Assembly (NCBI RefSeq): GCF_024347315.1
Contig: NZ_AP025461.1
Location: forward strand, 1,302,001 to 1,366,000
Origin: Vibrio atlanticus
Lineage (GTDB): Bacteria > Pseudomonadota > Gammaproteobacteria > Enterobacterales > Vibrionaceae
DNA length: 64,000 bases
Reading direction: 5' to 3'
Part shown: positions 34,940-47,376 of the stretch, one piece after another
Numbering within the stretch: the first letter of the stretch is position 1
Layout of the letters: every line of letters begins with the position of its first letter
Position numbers and translations under genes: made by a program
Notes under the pieces: model-generated
What the model saw: the letters and a program-made list of their open reading frames with translations, nothing else
The model's database searches: none
Told to the model about the DNA's origin: nothing

Positions 34940-35170
34940 ACTCTGACTCCAGAGGTTTCTTTGCAGCTGTCATTTTAATGATGACTACAAGAGGTGTATT
35001 TAACACCTACCCTATTGTTTTTTGTGTTGGGCAGGCTAATCCATGTTTGGGTTACCGCGTTGCGAAATAGACCGTTGTTCCTTTTGAATAGTTAAATTGG
35101 TTACAACAGCACTTCTAAATGAAGGTTAATTAGAAGGCTGCCAATTCGATGATTACTAGTGAGAAAGCAC

Positions 35171-36166
35171 TTAACCCTTGCTTTGAGGTTCTAGGCCATC
35201 TTTCAAGAAGTTAAACCAGTTTTCTCCCAAGACTTGCCCAGCTTCAGACTCGCTGAAACCATGGCGCATCAATCCGTTATAAATATTTTCCATACCCGCA
35301 CTACCACAGAACCAAGGCAACGCATCTGGCCAACCTGAGTTGTTCGCAGAGCCTTCACCGTAGTCCATTGCTTTAGACCAACGACCATTTCTCATCCACT
35401 CAAGAACGGCTTGAGGTTGGTTTAAGCATAGGTCACTACCAATACCTAGGTGTTCTACGCCAACCATGTCAGCGGTAGTCGCAACCATTTGGCAGAAATC
35501 TTCCAACGTACATTGGCTGCCATTGGGTAGGTGGAATGGGTACAAGCTGAATCCAATTAAGCCACCGCGTGCGGTTAGGGCTTTAATCACATCATTTGAT
35601 TTGTTTCGTAGTGCATCATGAGCAAACGTTGGGTTCGCATGGCTAATACAAATAGGACGAGAAGACAGGTCAATCGCCTCAAGCGTTGAACGCTCTGCAC
35701 TGTGAGACATATCGATGATCATGCCCACTCGGTTCATCTCTTCAATCGCTTGCTTACCAAAGCGTGTGATGCCTGTGTCGTTCTTCTCGTAGCAACCCGT
35801 CGCCAATAAGCTCTGGTTGTTGTACGTCAATTGCATGATCAAAAGACCTTGCTGACGCATTACTTCGATAAGACCAATCTCATCATCGATTGGAGAACAG
35901 TTTTGAGCACCTAGAAAAATGCCGACTTTGCCTGTCGCTTTTGCAGTTTCCACATCAGCCATTGAATGAATCGGCATGATAATGTCTGCATTCTTCTCGA
36001 ATCTTAAGTTCCATTCTGCAAAGCGAGATAAGGTTTCACGAGCTGTCTCGTGGTAAACCGCGGTAGCGTGAACTGCTGTAATGCCGCTCGCCTTTAGTGT
36101 TTGGAAATATTCTCTGTTCCAATTGCAGTATTGCAATCCATCTATAACAATCCGTTGCTGGTACAT
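35171..36166 (-). CDS. membrane-dipeptidase (renal dipeptidase) family protein with altered metal site
   Basis: About 331 residues with a TIM-barrel amidohydrolase-like sequence of the renal-dipeptidase family: IDMSHSAERS (H155), CISHANPT (H176), GIGSDLC (Asp) and LGENWFNFL. The first zinc pair, normally H-x-D in DGHND, reads DGLQY (L11, Y13), and the bridging glutamate region reads GAQN (Q88). Three of five usual ligands therefore appear replaced, so ordinary dipeptidase chemistry is doubtful. ATG at 36166 has AGGAG at good distance and is preferred over the GTG at 36172. Located between BCCT transporter and aldehyde dehydrogenase genes. Confidence 0.82.
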   Translation of the reverse strand: MYQQRIVIDGLQYCNWNREYFQTLKASGITAVHATAVYHETARETLSRFAEWNLRFEKNADIIMPIHSMADVETAKATGKVGIFLGAQNCSPIDDEIGLIEVMRQQGLLIMQLTYNNQSLLATGCYEKNDTGITRFGKQAIEEMNRVGMIIDMSHSAERSTLEAIDLSSRPICISHANPTFAHDALRNKSNDVIKALTARGGLIGFSLYPFHLPNGSQCTLEDFCQMVATTADMVGVEHLGIGSDLCLNQPQAVLEWMRNGRWSKAMDYGEGSANNSGWPDALPWFCGSAGMENIYNGLMRHGFSESEAGQVLGENWFNFLKDGLEPQSKG

Positions 36167-36374
36167 AACCACTCCTATTGAAAGCTCAGTGTTCTAGCTC
36201 GGTTTTGAAAACACGCTCAAATAACATGTTTTCAAAAATGGGTTAAATCACTTGTCTAATTCGTTTGCTGCTTTGGTTGGGATGTTGGCCTGACTCGGTG
36301 AATCAGGCCAATTCGATAGCTGGATAGCTAGAGACTTAATATCTTCAGCTATCCAATTCTTATATAGAAGTTGA

Positions 36375-37838
36375 TTAGTAAGGACGCTGGTAAGCTGTCT
36401 TCACTACTGTGTAGAACTCTTTCGCGTACTGACCTTGCTCACGAGGACCGAAGCTAGACTCTTTACGACCACCAAACGGTACGTGGTAATCGGTGCCTGC
36501 TGTTGGTAGGTTCACCATCACACAACCTGTTTGCGCTTGTTGCTTGAACATTGCGCTAGTACGTAGGCTTTGAGTAATGATGCCGCCCGTTAGACCAAAG
36601 CGAGTATCGTTTGTTGTCGCGATAGCTTCTTCTAGGTCAGCTACACGAATCACGCTTGCCATTGGTGCAAACACTTCTTCTTGGTTCACTTCCCAATCGT
36701 TCTTAGTATTCAAGAACAGCGTTGGAGACATGTAGAAGCCTTCATGTTTCATGCTTAAGCGTTCACCACCAAATGCTAGCTCACCGCCGCTTTGACGTGC
36801 TTTCTCAACCCAACCTAGGTTTGCTTCAAGTTGGTTACCGTCAACAACAGGGCCCATGAATACGCCGTCTTCTAGTGCGTGACCCACTTTAAGCTCGCTC
36901 ATACGCTTGATCAGTGCTTCAACGTATTGGTCGTGAATGCCATCCATAACTACTAGACGAGAAGATGCTGTACATTTTTGACCCGCGCCAGAGAACGAAC
37001 CTGCGATAGTCGCATCAACAGCTGTTTGGATATCAGCATCATCAGCAACCACAAGTGCGTTCTTACTGCCCATTTCTAATTGGCAACGAACGAAGTTTGG
37101 CGCTGTAGCAGCCGCAACCTTACGACCTGTATCAACAGAACCAGTAAAGCTCACACCGTTCACTTCTTTAGAGTTGATCAGTGCATCACCTACTTTCGAA
37201 CCGCTACCTAGAACAAGGTTGAACGTGCCTGCTGGCATGCCTTGGCGGTGGATAATCTCAGTTAGCGCAACTGCACTTGCTGGTGTTAGGTTTGCTGGTT
37301 TCCAGATAACGCTGTTACCGAAAGCAAGCGCTGGAGCGATTTTCCAAGCAGCAGTCGCGGTCGGGAAGTTCCAAGGAGAGATGATGCCGATAACACCCAC
37401 CGCTTCACGAGTCACTTCTACAGAAACGCCTGGGCGTACTGATTCTGCGTTGTCGCCAATTTGACGAAGCACTTCAGCCGCAAAGTACTGGAAGAACTGA
37501 CCTGCACGGTAAATTTCGCCACGACCTTCAGCAAAAGGCTTACCTTCTTCACGAGAAAGTAACGTACCTAGCTCATCACAACGTGCAATCAGCTCATCAC
37601 CGATTGCTTGAAGTACTGCTTGCTTACGTTCAATAGGCGTTTTTTCCCACTCTGGTTGAGCGTGCTTCGCCGCTGAAATCGCTTGTTGAACTTGGTCAGC
37701 ACTTGCTTGTGCGAAGTTACCGATGTTTTCAGAAATATCTGATGGGTTAATGTTCGCAACGGTGCTTACACCCGCTTGCCATTCGCCGCCAATGTAAAGT
37801 GCGTTTTCTGCTTGAACATTCTGTAATTGAGTCATCAT
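36375..37838 (-). CDS. aldehyde dehydrogenase, ketoglutarate-semialdehyde dehydrogenase-like
   Basis: A 487-residue NAD(P)-dependent aldehyde dehydrogenase with the full catalytic set: SPWNFP (N157), LEMGSKN (E255) and GQKCTAS (C289). The C-terminal stretch GTDYHVPFGGRKESS followed by PREQG resembles 2-oxoglutarate-semialdehyde (2,5-dioxovalerate) dehydrogenases, hinting at a short dicarboxylic semialdehyde substrate. AAGGA precedes the double ATG start. It oxidises an aldehyde intermediate of the pathway encoded by this island. Substrate assignment is tentative. Confidence 0.9.
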   Translation of the reverse strand: MMTQLQNVQAENALYIGGEWQAGVSTVANINPSDISENIGNFAQASADQVQQAISAAKHAQPEWEKTPIERKQAVLQAIGDELIARCDELGTLLSREEGKPFAEGRGEIYRAGQFFQYFAAEVLRQIGDNAESVRPGVSVEVTREAVGVIGIISPWNFPTATAAWKIAPALAFGNSVIWKPANLTPASAVALTEIIHRQGMPAGTFNLVLGSGSKVGDALINSKEVNGVSFTGSVDTGRKVAAATAPNFVRCQLEMGSKNALVVADDADIQTAVDATIAGSFSGAGQKCTASSRLVVMDGIHDQYVEALIKRMSELKVGHALEDGVFMGPVVDGNQLEANLGWVEKARQSGGELAFGGERLSMKHEGFYMSPTLFLNTKNDWEVNQEEVFAPMASVIRVADLEEAIATTNDTRFGLTGGIITQSLRTSAMFKQQAQTGCVMVNLPTAGTDYHVPFGGRKESSFGPREQGQYAKEFYTVVKTAYQRPY

Positions 37839-38034
37839 TCTGTCCTTGTAACGGTTAGGTTGCGGTTGAGTCTGGCAACCATCTGGTTAATTAATAAACT
37901 GTTAATATTCAGGTAATTAATTGCTAAAATAAGATGTATATTTTGTTTCTAAAGTGAACCAAGTCGCTTGTATCAATAAACCACTTCAATTTAAAAGAGT
38001 TTTGATCCGCAAATAGCCTTAGTTCACAGTCGAA

Positions 38035-38433
38035 TTATTCAGGTTGAGACGCCGATGCGTAAACCACGAACTCAACCAACATTTCTTCTCTTGCTAACCC
38101 TGCAACGACGACCGCAGCACGATTTGGATAAGGTGCATTGAAGTATTCTCCGTATACGCTGTTGACCGTTTTTAGATATTCACGGTCTGTCACGTAAATC
38201 AGAACTTGCAGCACTGAATCCATAGATTCGCCTGCACACTCCAACGTATGAACAAGGTTGTTAAAAGTCTGACGCGTTTGCGCTTCGATACCACCTTCTA
38301 CTACTGCGCCAGTTTCATCAATTGGAATCTGCGCTGTGTATAGAGTGCCGTTATTAACGATTGCCCACTCTAGTGGTGCTTTTGAAGCGAAAAGCTCGGT
38401 TTTTACTGGGTATTTTTTAGTTTGTGCGTTCAC
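38035..38433 (-). CDS. RidA family protein
   Basis: About 132 residues of the RidA/YER057c/UK114 family. The C-terminal signature PNRAAVVVAGL keeps the arginine that binds carboxylate, and LVEFVVYA ends the fold. Family members hydrolyse reactive enamine/imine intermediates to keto products. In this island it may process an imine arising in amine degradation. GTG at 38433 (a codon within a frame that opens at a TTG, 38445) is chosen because GGA-containing sequence lies upstream; the start is uncertain. It is the first gene after the divergent LysR regulator. Confidence 0.85.
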   Translation of the reverse strand: MNAQTKKYPVKTELFASKAPLEWAIVNNGTLYTAQIPIDETGAVVEGGIEAQTRQTFNNLVHTLECAGESMDSVLQVLIYVTDREYLKTVNSVYGEYFNAPYPNRAAVVVAGLAREEMLVEFVVYASASQPE

Positions 38434-38524
38434 GATTCCATCCAACTTTGTAACAACTATGTTTCAAGATGGTTAAATACTGCACCTTGACGACTGATAA
38501 ATCTAACGGTAAATTTTGTGCATT

Positions 38525-38543
38525 TGATAAATAAAATCTATCA
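38525..38543. promoter_or_regulatory. LysR-family binding box (TGAT-N11-ATCA)
   Basis: A perfect dyad TGATA-N9-TATCA with T-N11-A spacing in the divergent gap between the RidA gene and the LysR gene, 47 bases before the LysR ATG. A related half-site TGATAA lies at 38495-38500. Expected site for the adjacent LysR regulator, controlling both itself and the island. Confidence 0.7.
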
Positions 38544-38590
38544 CCTTTAAAAAAGTAAGGTATAGCAAGGCCTAGAGAAGGATTCCTGTC

Positions 38591-39472
38591 ATGAGTATTA
38601 AGCTACAACAGTTAAAACATTTTGTTTTAGTGGTCGAAGAAGGCGGATTTAGAGCGGCATCTCACCGAGCAAATCGCTCGCAAGCGGCACTTTCTACGTC
38701 GATAAAAGAGCTAGAAAAAATTCTCGGCCAACCACTGTTTGAAACGGGCAACAAATCGACGCTGACACCTTTCGGGGAAATATGCCTGCCAAAAATCATT
38801 CAATTCCTGAATGTTTACAAAGCATTAGACAATGACCTACGCGCAGCCGCGGCAGGACAACAAGGAAGAGTTCGAATAGCAAGCGTGCCATCAGTAGCGG
38901 CAAAATTAATCCCTAGTGTTTTAGGGGCTTTTTGTGAACAGTACCCGAATGTTGAGGTAAGCTTAATTGATGATAATGCGGCGGGTGTAGAAGCAAGATT
39001 ACTGTCTGGAGAGGTAGACGTTGCCCTCGGAAATAGCTCCCATTTAGAAGAAGAGAGCATCGACTTCACGCCTTTACTTTCCGATCCTATTGGTGTGGTC
39101 TGCCTCAAAGACAACCCTATCGCCTCTCAACGGGAGGGAATAGAATGGCAAACTTTGTTAAAACAACCCTTCATTCGCAACGGGACTTGTACCCTACTTG
39201 ACCCAACACCTGCAAGAATGCTCAGCGAACAAGCTTTGTATTCAGTAGAGAACATTACTTCCCTGTTTTCGGTGTTAGAGCTTGGGATAGGCGTGACCAC
39301 GCTGCCTAAGCTGGCTTTTCCAACCAATGAAACTCGCTTGGTGTGGATTCCGTTGATTGACCCACCTTTACAGCGTCAAATCGGTATTTTCAGATTGTCT
39401 GATCGTACGATCTCGCCACAAGCGCAGGCTTTTCATGACTTATGTATTCAATATCTAAGTTATGAAGACTAA
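38591..39472 (+). CDS. LysR-family transcriptional regulator of the catabolic island
   Basis: A 293-residue LysR regulator: N-terminal winged helix-turn-helix (QLKHFVLVVEEGGFRAASHRANRSQ start, helix-turn-helix ~18-45), linker helix and a two-lobed effector domain starting near RVRIASVPSVAAKLIP. Divergent from RidA and the rest of the minus-strand island, so it is the likely substrate-responsive activator. AGAAGGA precedes the ATG. Effector presumably the transported compound or an intermediate. Confidence 0.92.
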   Translation: MSIKLQQLKHFVLVVEEGGFRAASHRANRSQAALSTSIKELEKILGQPLFETGNKSTLTPFGEICLPKIIQFLNVYKALDNDLRAAAAGQQGRVRIASVPSVAAKLIPSVLGAFCEQYPNVEVSLIDDNAAGVEARLLSGEVDVALGNSSHLEEESIDFTPLLSDPIGVVCLKDNPIASQREGIEWQTLLKQPFIRNGTCTLLDPTPARMLSEQALYSVENITSLFSVLELGIGVTTLPKLAFPTNETRLVWIPLIDPPLQRQIGIFRLSDRTISPQAQAFHDLCIQYLSYED

Positions 39473-39610
39473 TAGAGGGACATAATTGAGTTTGTTTTCT
39501 TAAAAAGCGGTTGATAGAGCAACACATCAAGAAATTCCAGCTCTAATATCCAGACTTTTGACCTTTCTATCTTGAGCTTAGTGCCCTAACCTTCAGATTT
39601 TTGCCCTATC

Positions 39611-39642
39611 TTCAGCTCCTTACATCCATGTGAGGAGCTGAA
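39611..39642 (+). terminator. hairpin terminator downstream of LysR gene
   Basis: 10-bp stem TTCAGCTCCT/AGGAGCTGAA, extendable by a further inner pairing ACAT/ATGT, then TTTCTT. About 140 bases after the LysR stop. Confidence 0.7.
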
Positions 39643-40167
39643 TTTCTTCCATCATATTCATCTTAAACGCCGACTTATTCGTTTCGGATCGCCAGAAAGA
39701 CGTTAAGAATGAAGTCGTGACAAACTATTTTGAAAAATAATCACTTCCAGATAGAGAACGCCGTATAGATAAATCACTCAATGCACGAAGGCTTTCATCG
39801 CTGATTAAAACTGGCTTTATCCACTTGTAAAATGGCACGCAATAATCAACTTATAAGTGACGCTAAGTGTTTGAATATACGTAATTGATAAGATCATAAC
39901 TTGCCAAATTGGCGTCTAAAATCTTCATACAAAAACTCCCCTTTCCTCTGAAAATAAAGCATTTAAAATTTTCATGAATAAAGTTATACAACTATTACTT
40001 TCATAAATGAAAAACATTCATTTCAAAAATGGAATTATTGATGTCGCTTTTTGTCGTTTTGATCACATAATTTTAGGCGTAGTTTATATTTTGTCGAAAC
40101 GATAGCGAATTAGTTTTTATCGTTTAATTTCGTCAGGAGATATAAAGCCAGAAAGATTATTTCTTTG

Positions 40168-40213
40168 TTAACAAGTAAAGGTTTATTAACAAGTCAAATT
40201 GCTATTAACAAGT
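40168..40213. repeat. three spaced 9-bp direct repeats upstream of atp operon
   Basis: TTAACAAGT occurs at 40168-40176, 40186-40194 and 40205-40213, with start-to-start distances of 18 and 19 bases; a weaker AGTAACAA follows near 40221. They lie about 70 to 117 bases before the first start codon. Confidence 0.85.
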
Positions 40214-40284
40214 AAGTGCTAGTAACAAAACATATTCAAACTGTGTTTTATATTGACTTACACTGTTAAATATAGGGTTTTATT

Positions 40285-41458
<1,174 letters not shown>

Positions 41459-41503
41459 TTAATAACTAAAAATTAACTAACAAATTATTTATCGGAGATA
41501 CAA

Positions 41504-41740
41504 ATGGATATCGTAAGCGCAGTTTTATATGTAGCAGGTGCATTACTGATCGGTTTAGGTGCAGCGGGTGCAGCATCTGGTATTGGTAACTTAGCAGGTA
41601 AATACCTTGAAGGTGTTGCTCGTCAACCAGACCTTACTCCAATGCTTCGTACTCAATTCTTCATCATGATGGGCCTTGTGGATGCTGTACCGATGATCGG
41701 TGTTGGTATCGGTCTATACATCATCTTTGCCGTTGCTTAA
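41504..41740 (+). CDS. atpE: F-type ATP synthase subunit c
   Basis: A 78-residue two-helix proteolipid. The polar loop GVARQPDL and the ion-binding aspartate (D60) in GLVDAVPM are clear. The sodium-type ligand set (Gln in helix 1; Glu-Ser in helix 2) is absent, so this is a proton-type ring, closely resembling the E. coli subunit. Confidence 0.96.
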   Translation: MDIVSAVLYVAGALLIGLGAAGAASGIGNLAGKYLEGVARQPDLTPMLRTQFFIMMGLVDAVPMIGVGIGLYIIFAVA

Positions 41741-41794
41741 TTAAAAGCTTTGAAAAGATCGATTTGTAAATAATCAAGATTTAGTGAGGAAGGT

Positions 41795-42265
41795 ATGAAT
41801 TTAAATGCCAGCATGTTTGGTCAAGCAATCTCATTCGTGATTTTTGTTTGGCTATGCATGAAATATGTATGGCCCCCTCTCACCGCGATGTTAGACGAGC
41901 GCCAAAAAGAAATCGCTGATGGCTTACGCCACTCAGAGAATGCAGCGAAAGAGCTAGAACTAGCAAAATCAAATGGCGCACAACTCGTCGCAGATGCGAA
42001 AAAAAATGTGACCGAACTGATTGAGCAAGGCAAAAAACGCCGCAACGAAATCATCAACTTAGCTCACCAAGAAGGTGAGCAAGAAAAAGCGCGCATCTTA
42101 GAGCAAGGTAGAGCTGAGCTAGAAGGCGAACGTCAAAAGTTACGCCGTGAACTTCAGGCGGATATGGCAGACGCTGTTATTCAAAGTGCACAGAAATTGA
42201 TCAGCAAAAACCTAGATTCTGAAACGAACCGAGCGTTAGTTGATCAAATGATAAGCGAACTCTAA
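41795..42265 (+). CDS. atpF: F-type ATP synthase subunit b
   Basis: A 156-residue stator subunit: one N-terminal TM helix (~8-25), then a long charged coiled coil rich in Glu, Lys, Ala and Gln, ending near [12 protein letters not shown]. 156 residues is the E. coli length. Followed 11 bases later by atpH. Confidence 0.95.
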   Translation: MNLNASMFGQAISFVIFVWLCMKYVWPPLTAMLDERQKEIADGLRHSENAAKELELAKSNGAQLVADAKKNVTELIEQGKKRRNEIINLAHQEGEQEKARILEQGRAELEGERQKLRRELQADMADAVIQSAQKLISKNLDSETNRALVDQMISEL

Positions 42266-42276
42266 ACGGAGGCAAT

Positions 42277-42828
42277 ATGTCAGATTACACCAATATTGCT
42301 CATCCCTACGCTAAAGCATCGTTCGACTTTGCTTTAGGTGAAAACAAGTTACAAGAGTGGCACTCAATGCTGTCCATTCTTGTGACGGTAGCGGAAGAAG
42401 AAACGATCGCTAAGCAGATTTCATCAGCAGAAGGTGTTCACACACAGCAATCTGAAGAACTGGTCAATCTCATCATTCACGTATGCCAAGGACTCGTTGA
42501 TGACCACGTCATTAATCTCATTAAAGTCTTGGCTGAGAATGGCCGTCTTGCAGTGATCAGAGACTTGTTTAACTTGTTCAGCGACCTAAAGGACGAACAT
42601 GAACGTGTAATCCCTGTCACTGTCACCAGTTCAGAATTGCTTACACAAGATCAAGTGACATCACTCACTGCTGCACTTGAGAAGAAATTAGAGCGTCAGG
42701 TTGAAATGGAACAGGTTATTGATGACTCGCTGGTTGGCGGGATCGTCATCAAGGCGGGTGAAACCGTCATCGATGGTTCTTTGAACACATCAATTAGCCG
42801 ATTAGCCCATCAACTTCACGCGAGATAG
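42277..42828 (+). CDS. atpH: F-type ATP synthase subunit delta
   Basis: A 183-residue soluble stator protein linking the b dimer to the F1 head. The N-terminal [13 protein letters not shown] and the C-terminal [13 protein letters not shown] segments are typical. A GGAGG site precedes the ATG. Somewhat longer than E. coli delta (177). Confidence 0.93.
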   Translation: MSDYTNIAHPYAKASFDFALGENKLQEWHSMLSILVTVAEEETIAKQISSAEGVHTQQSEELVNLIIHVCQGLVDDHVINLIKVLAENGRLAVIRDLFNLFSDLKDEHERVIPVTVTSSELLTQDQVTSLTAALEKKLERQVEMEQVIDDSLVGGIVIKAGETVIDGSLNTSISRLAHQLHAR

Positions 42829-42837
42829 GTAACAATT

Positions 42838-44379
42838 ATGCAATTAAATTCAAATGAAATCAGCGATCTAATCAAAGATCGCATCTCGAAGTTTAATGTG
42901 AGCACCGAAGCTCGCAACGAAGGCACCATAGTCTCGGTTCGTGATGGCATCATTACTATTAATGGCCTTGCGGATGTCATGCAGGGTGAGATGATCGAGC
43001 TTCCAGGTGGTAAATACGCTCTTGCTCTTAACCTTGATACCCACTCAGTCGGTGCCGTGGTTATGGGGCCCTACACTGACCTTTCTGAAGGTATGAAAGT
43101 GAAAGGGACAGGTCGTATCTTAGAAGTACCTGTAGGTAATGGACTGCTTGGCCGTGTAGTGAACACACTAGGTGAGCCAATCGATGGCAAAGGCCCAGTG
43201 AGTTGTGACCGACTCGACCCTGTAGAAGTAATTGCACCCGGCGTAATCGAGCGTAAGTCAGTCGATCAGCCAATTCAAACTGGTTATAAAGCCGTTGATA
43301 CCATGGTGCCTATCGGTCGTGGTCAACGTGAACTTATCATCGGTGACCGTCAGACAGGTAAAACAGCGTTAGCTATCGATGCGATCATCAATCAGAAAGA
43401 TTCTGGCATCAAATGTGTGTACGTGGCTATTGGCCAGAAAGCATCCACTATCGCAAACGTTGTTCGTAAACTCGAAGACCACGATGCGCTTAAAAATACC
43501 ATCGTTGTTGTAGCATCAGCATCAGAATCAGCCGCGCTTCAATACCTAGCTCCTTATGCGGGTTGCACCATGGGCGAATACTTCCGTGACCGCGGTGAAG
43601 ATGCATTGATCATCTATGATGACCTATCAAAACAAGCCGTCGCTTACCGTCAAATCTCATTGCTACTTAAACGCCCACCGGGTCGAGAAGCCTTCCCTGG
43701 CGACGTATTCTACCTCCACTCACGCCTACTAGAACGTGCAGCACGAGTGAGTGCGGAATATGTAGAGAAGTTCACAAACGGTGAAGTGAAAGGCCAAACA
43801 GGTTCATTAACCGCGCTTCCGATCATTGAAACTCAAGCGGGTGACGTATCGGCGTTTGTACCAACCAACGTAATCTCAATTACTGATGGTCAGGTTTTCC
43901 TACAAACCCAACTATTCAACTCAGGTCTACGTCCTGCTGTTGACCCAGGTATCTCGGTATCTCGTGTGGGTGGTGCAGCACAGTGCAAGATCATCAAGAA
44001 ACTATCTGGTGGTATTCGTACATCGTTAGCTCAATACCGTGAGTTAGCCGCATTTGCTCAGTTCTCTTCTGACCTAGACGACATGACGCGCAAGCAGCTT
44101 GATCATGGTGAGCGTGTAACCGAACTGATGAAGCAAAAGCAATACTCGCCGATGTCTGTCGCTGAACAAGCAACGGTTATCTACGCAGCAGAAAAAGGCT
44201 ATTTGGCCGACGTAGAGTTGCACAAAGTTGCACGTTTTGAAGAAGAGTTAATTGCTTACGCAAAAGGTCAAAACCCAGAATTGTTCGACACCATCAACGC
44301 TAACGGTGACTACAACGACGAGATCGACAGTGCACTTGCAAAACTTCTCGGTGACTTTGTAGCGTTGAAAGCTTGGTAA
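42838..44379 (+). CDS. atpA: F-type ATP synthase subunit alpha
   Basis: A 513-residue F1 subunit with P-loop GDRQTGKTA and the alpha-type segment [10 protein letters not shown]. Regulatory nucleotide-binding subunit of the hexamer. 513 residues equals the usual length. Starts 9 bases after atpH. Confidence 0.96.
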   Translation: MQLNSNEISDLIKDRISKFNVSTEARNEGTIVSVRDGIITINGLADVMQGEMIELPGGKYALALNLDTHSVGAVVMGPYTDLSEGMKVKGTGRILEVPVGNGLLGRVVNTLGEPIDGKGPVSCDRLDPVEVIAPGVIERKSVDQPIQTGYKAVDTMVPIGRGQRELIIGDRQTGKTALAIDAIINQKDSGIKCVYVAIGQKASTIANVVRKLEDHDALKNTIVVVASASESAALQYLAPYAGCTMGEYFRDRGEDALIIYDDLSKQAVAYRQISLLLKRPPGREAFPGDVFYLHSRLLERAARVSAEYVEKFTNGEVKGQTGSLTALPIIETQAGDVSAFVPTNVISITDGQVFLQTQLFNSGLRPAVDPGISVSRVGGAAQCKIIKKLSGGIRTSLAQYRELAAFAQFSSDLDDMTRKQLDHGERVTELMKQKQYSPMSVAEQATVIYAAEKGYLADVELHKVARFEEELIAYAKGQNPELFDTINANGDYNDEIDSALAKLLGDFVALKAW

Positions 44380-44426
44380 ACGCTCCGGTTTGTTGGCTGG
44401 AAATCAAAACAAATTAGGAGCAGATA

Positions 44427-46726
<2,300 letters not shown>

Positions 46727-46740
46727 GAGGTAGGTGCACC

Positions 46741-47184
46741 ATGGCTATCGGAATTACAGATAATACATTTCAACTTAATATTGTAAGTGCGGAAGGTACG
46801 CTGTTTTCAGGTCCAGCGTATGCCCTAGCCGTTTCTGGCGCTGATGGTGAACTGGGGATTCGCCCCGGTCACTCCCCGCTTCTCAGTAAGATCAAACCGG
46901 GCGTGACCGTGTTTGTTACAGACCCTAAATCAGAAGGCCAAGTGCTGTATGTCTCTGGCGGGATGCTGGAAGTTCAGCCGGATGTAGTAACGGTGTTAGC
47001 CGATACTGCCTTGCACGGCCAAGATATTGACCGCGCTCGCGCAGAAGAAGCGAAATATGCAGCCCTAGAGAATATCAATAAGGGCAATGTCGACATCAAC
47101 TTTGCACAAGCTCAGCTTGAACTAGCAAAAGCCGTTGCTCAGCTTCGCGCATCAGAACTGACGTCTTCTCGCACTCGACACTGA
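46741..47184 (+). CDS. atpC: F-type ATP synthase subunit epsilon
   Basis: A 147-residue subunit: beta-sandwich with IVSAEGTLFSG and GELGIRPGHSPLLSKIKPG, then a C-terminal helical hairpin (ELAKAVAQLRASEL). It inhibits ATP hydrolysis and links the head to the stalk. Last gene of the operon, closed by a terminator at 47230. Confidence 0.96.
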   Translation: MAIGITDNTFQLNIVSAEGTLFSGPAYALAVSGADGELGIRPGHSPLLSKIKPGVTVFVTDPKSEGQVLYVSGGMLEVQPDVVTVLADTALHGQDIDRARAEEAKYAALENINKGNVDINFAQAQLELAKAVAQLRASELTSSRTRH

Positions 47185-47229
47185 GAATAAGCGTTATTGG
47201 CCGTTAGCTGTGCTAGCAAACAAATACAA

Positions 47230-47257
47230 AAAAGGCTCACTAGATAGTGAGCCTTTT
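47230..47257. terminator. terminator after the atp operon
   Basis: 13-bp arms AAAAGGCTCACTA/TAGTGAGCCTTTT, 45 bases after atpC. The A-run before and T-run inside suggest it may act on both strands, also serving the minus-strand S4 gene. Confidence 0.88.
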
Positions 47258-47350
47258 GATATCTGCTTAACGTAAAACCGAGGTCTAACGTTGCTTGATG
47301 TTCAAACGAATAGTTTTAAAAGATTCGTTTTAGAAAAGCAGTTTAGAGCT

Positions 47351-47374
47351 GAACTATAGAACTATAGAACTATA
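47351..47374. repeat. 8-bp tandem repeat (GAACTATA)3
   Basis: Three exact GAACTATA units end two bases before the stop codon of the S4-domain gene. Confidence 0.9.
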
Positions 47375-47376
47375 GC

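Larger units (their letters stand above)
39473..40284. promoter_or_regulatory. long AT-rich intergenic region between LysR gene and atp operon
   Basis: 812 bases with no gene recognised on either strand. It holds a hairpin at 39611-39642 and a series of three 9-bp repeats at 40168-40213. The stretch 39900-40280 is very AT-rich and must contain the atp promoter. No confident -10/-35 pair was chosen. A small RNA cannot be excluded. Confidence 0.5.

Noticed and set aside
36311..36355. Hairpin TGGATAGCT/AGCTATCCA after the aldehyde dehydrogenase
   Set aside because: Loop is long and there is no T tract on the minus strand, so not called as a terminator.
40168..40213. Possible CRISPR-like array
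   Set aside because: Only three 9-bp repeats with 9-10 base spacers and no cas genes; far too short for CRISPR. Kept as a regulatory repeat.
41504..41740. Sodium-type ATP synthase c ring
   Set aside because: The second helix reads LVDAVPM as in proton-type rings, and the glutamine and Glu-Ser ligands of sodium rings are missing.
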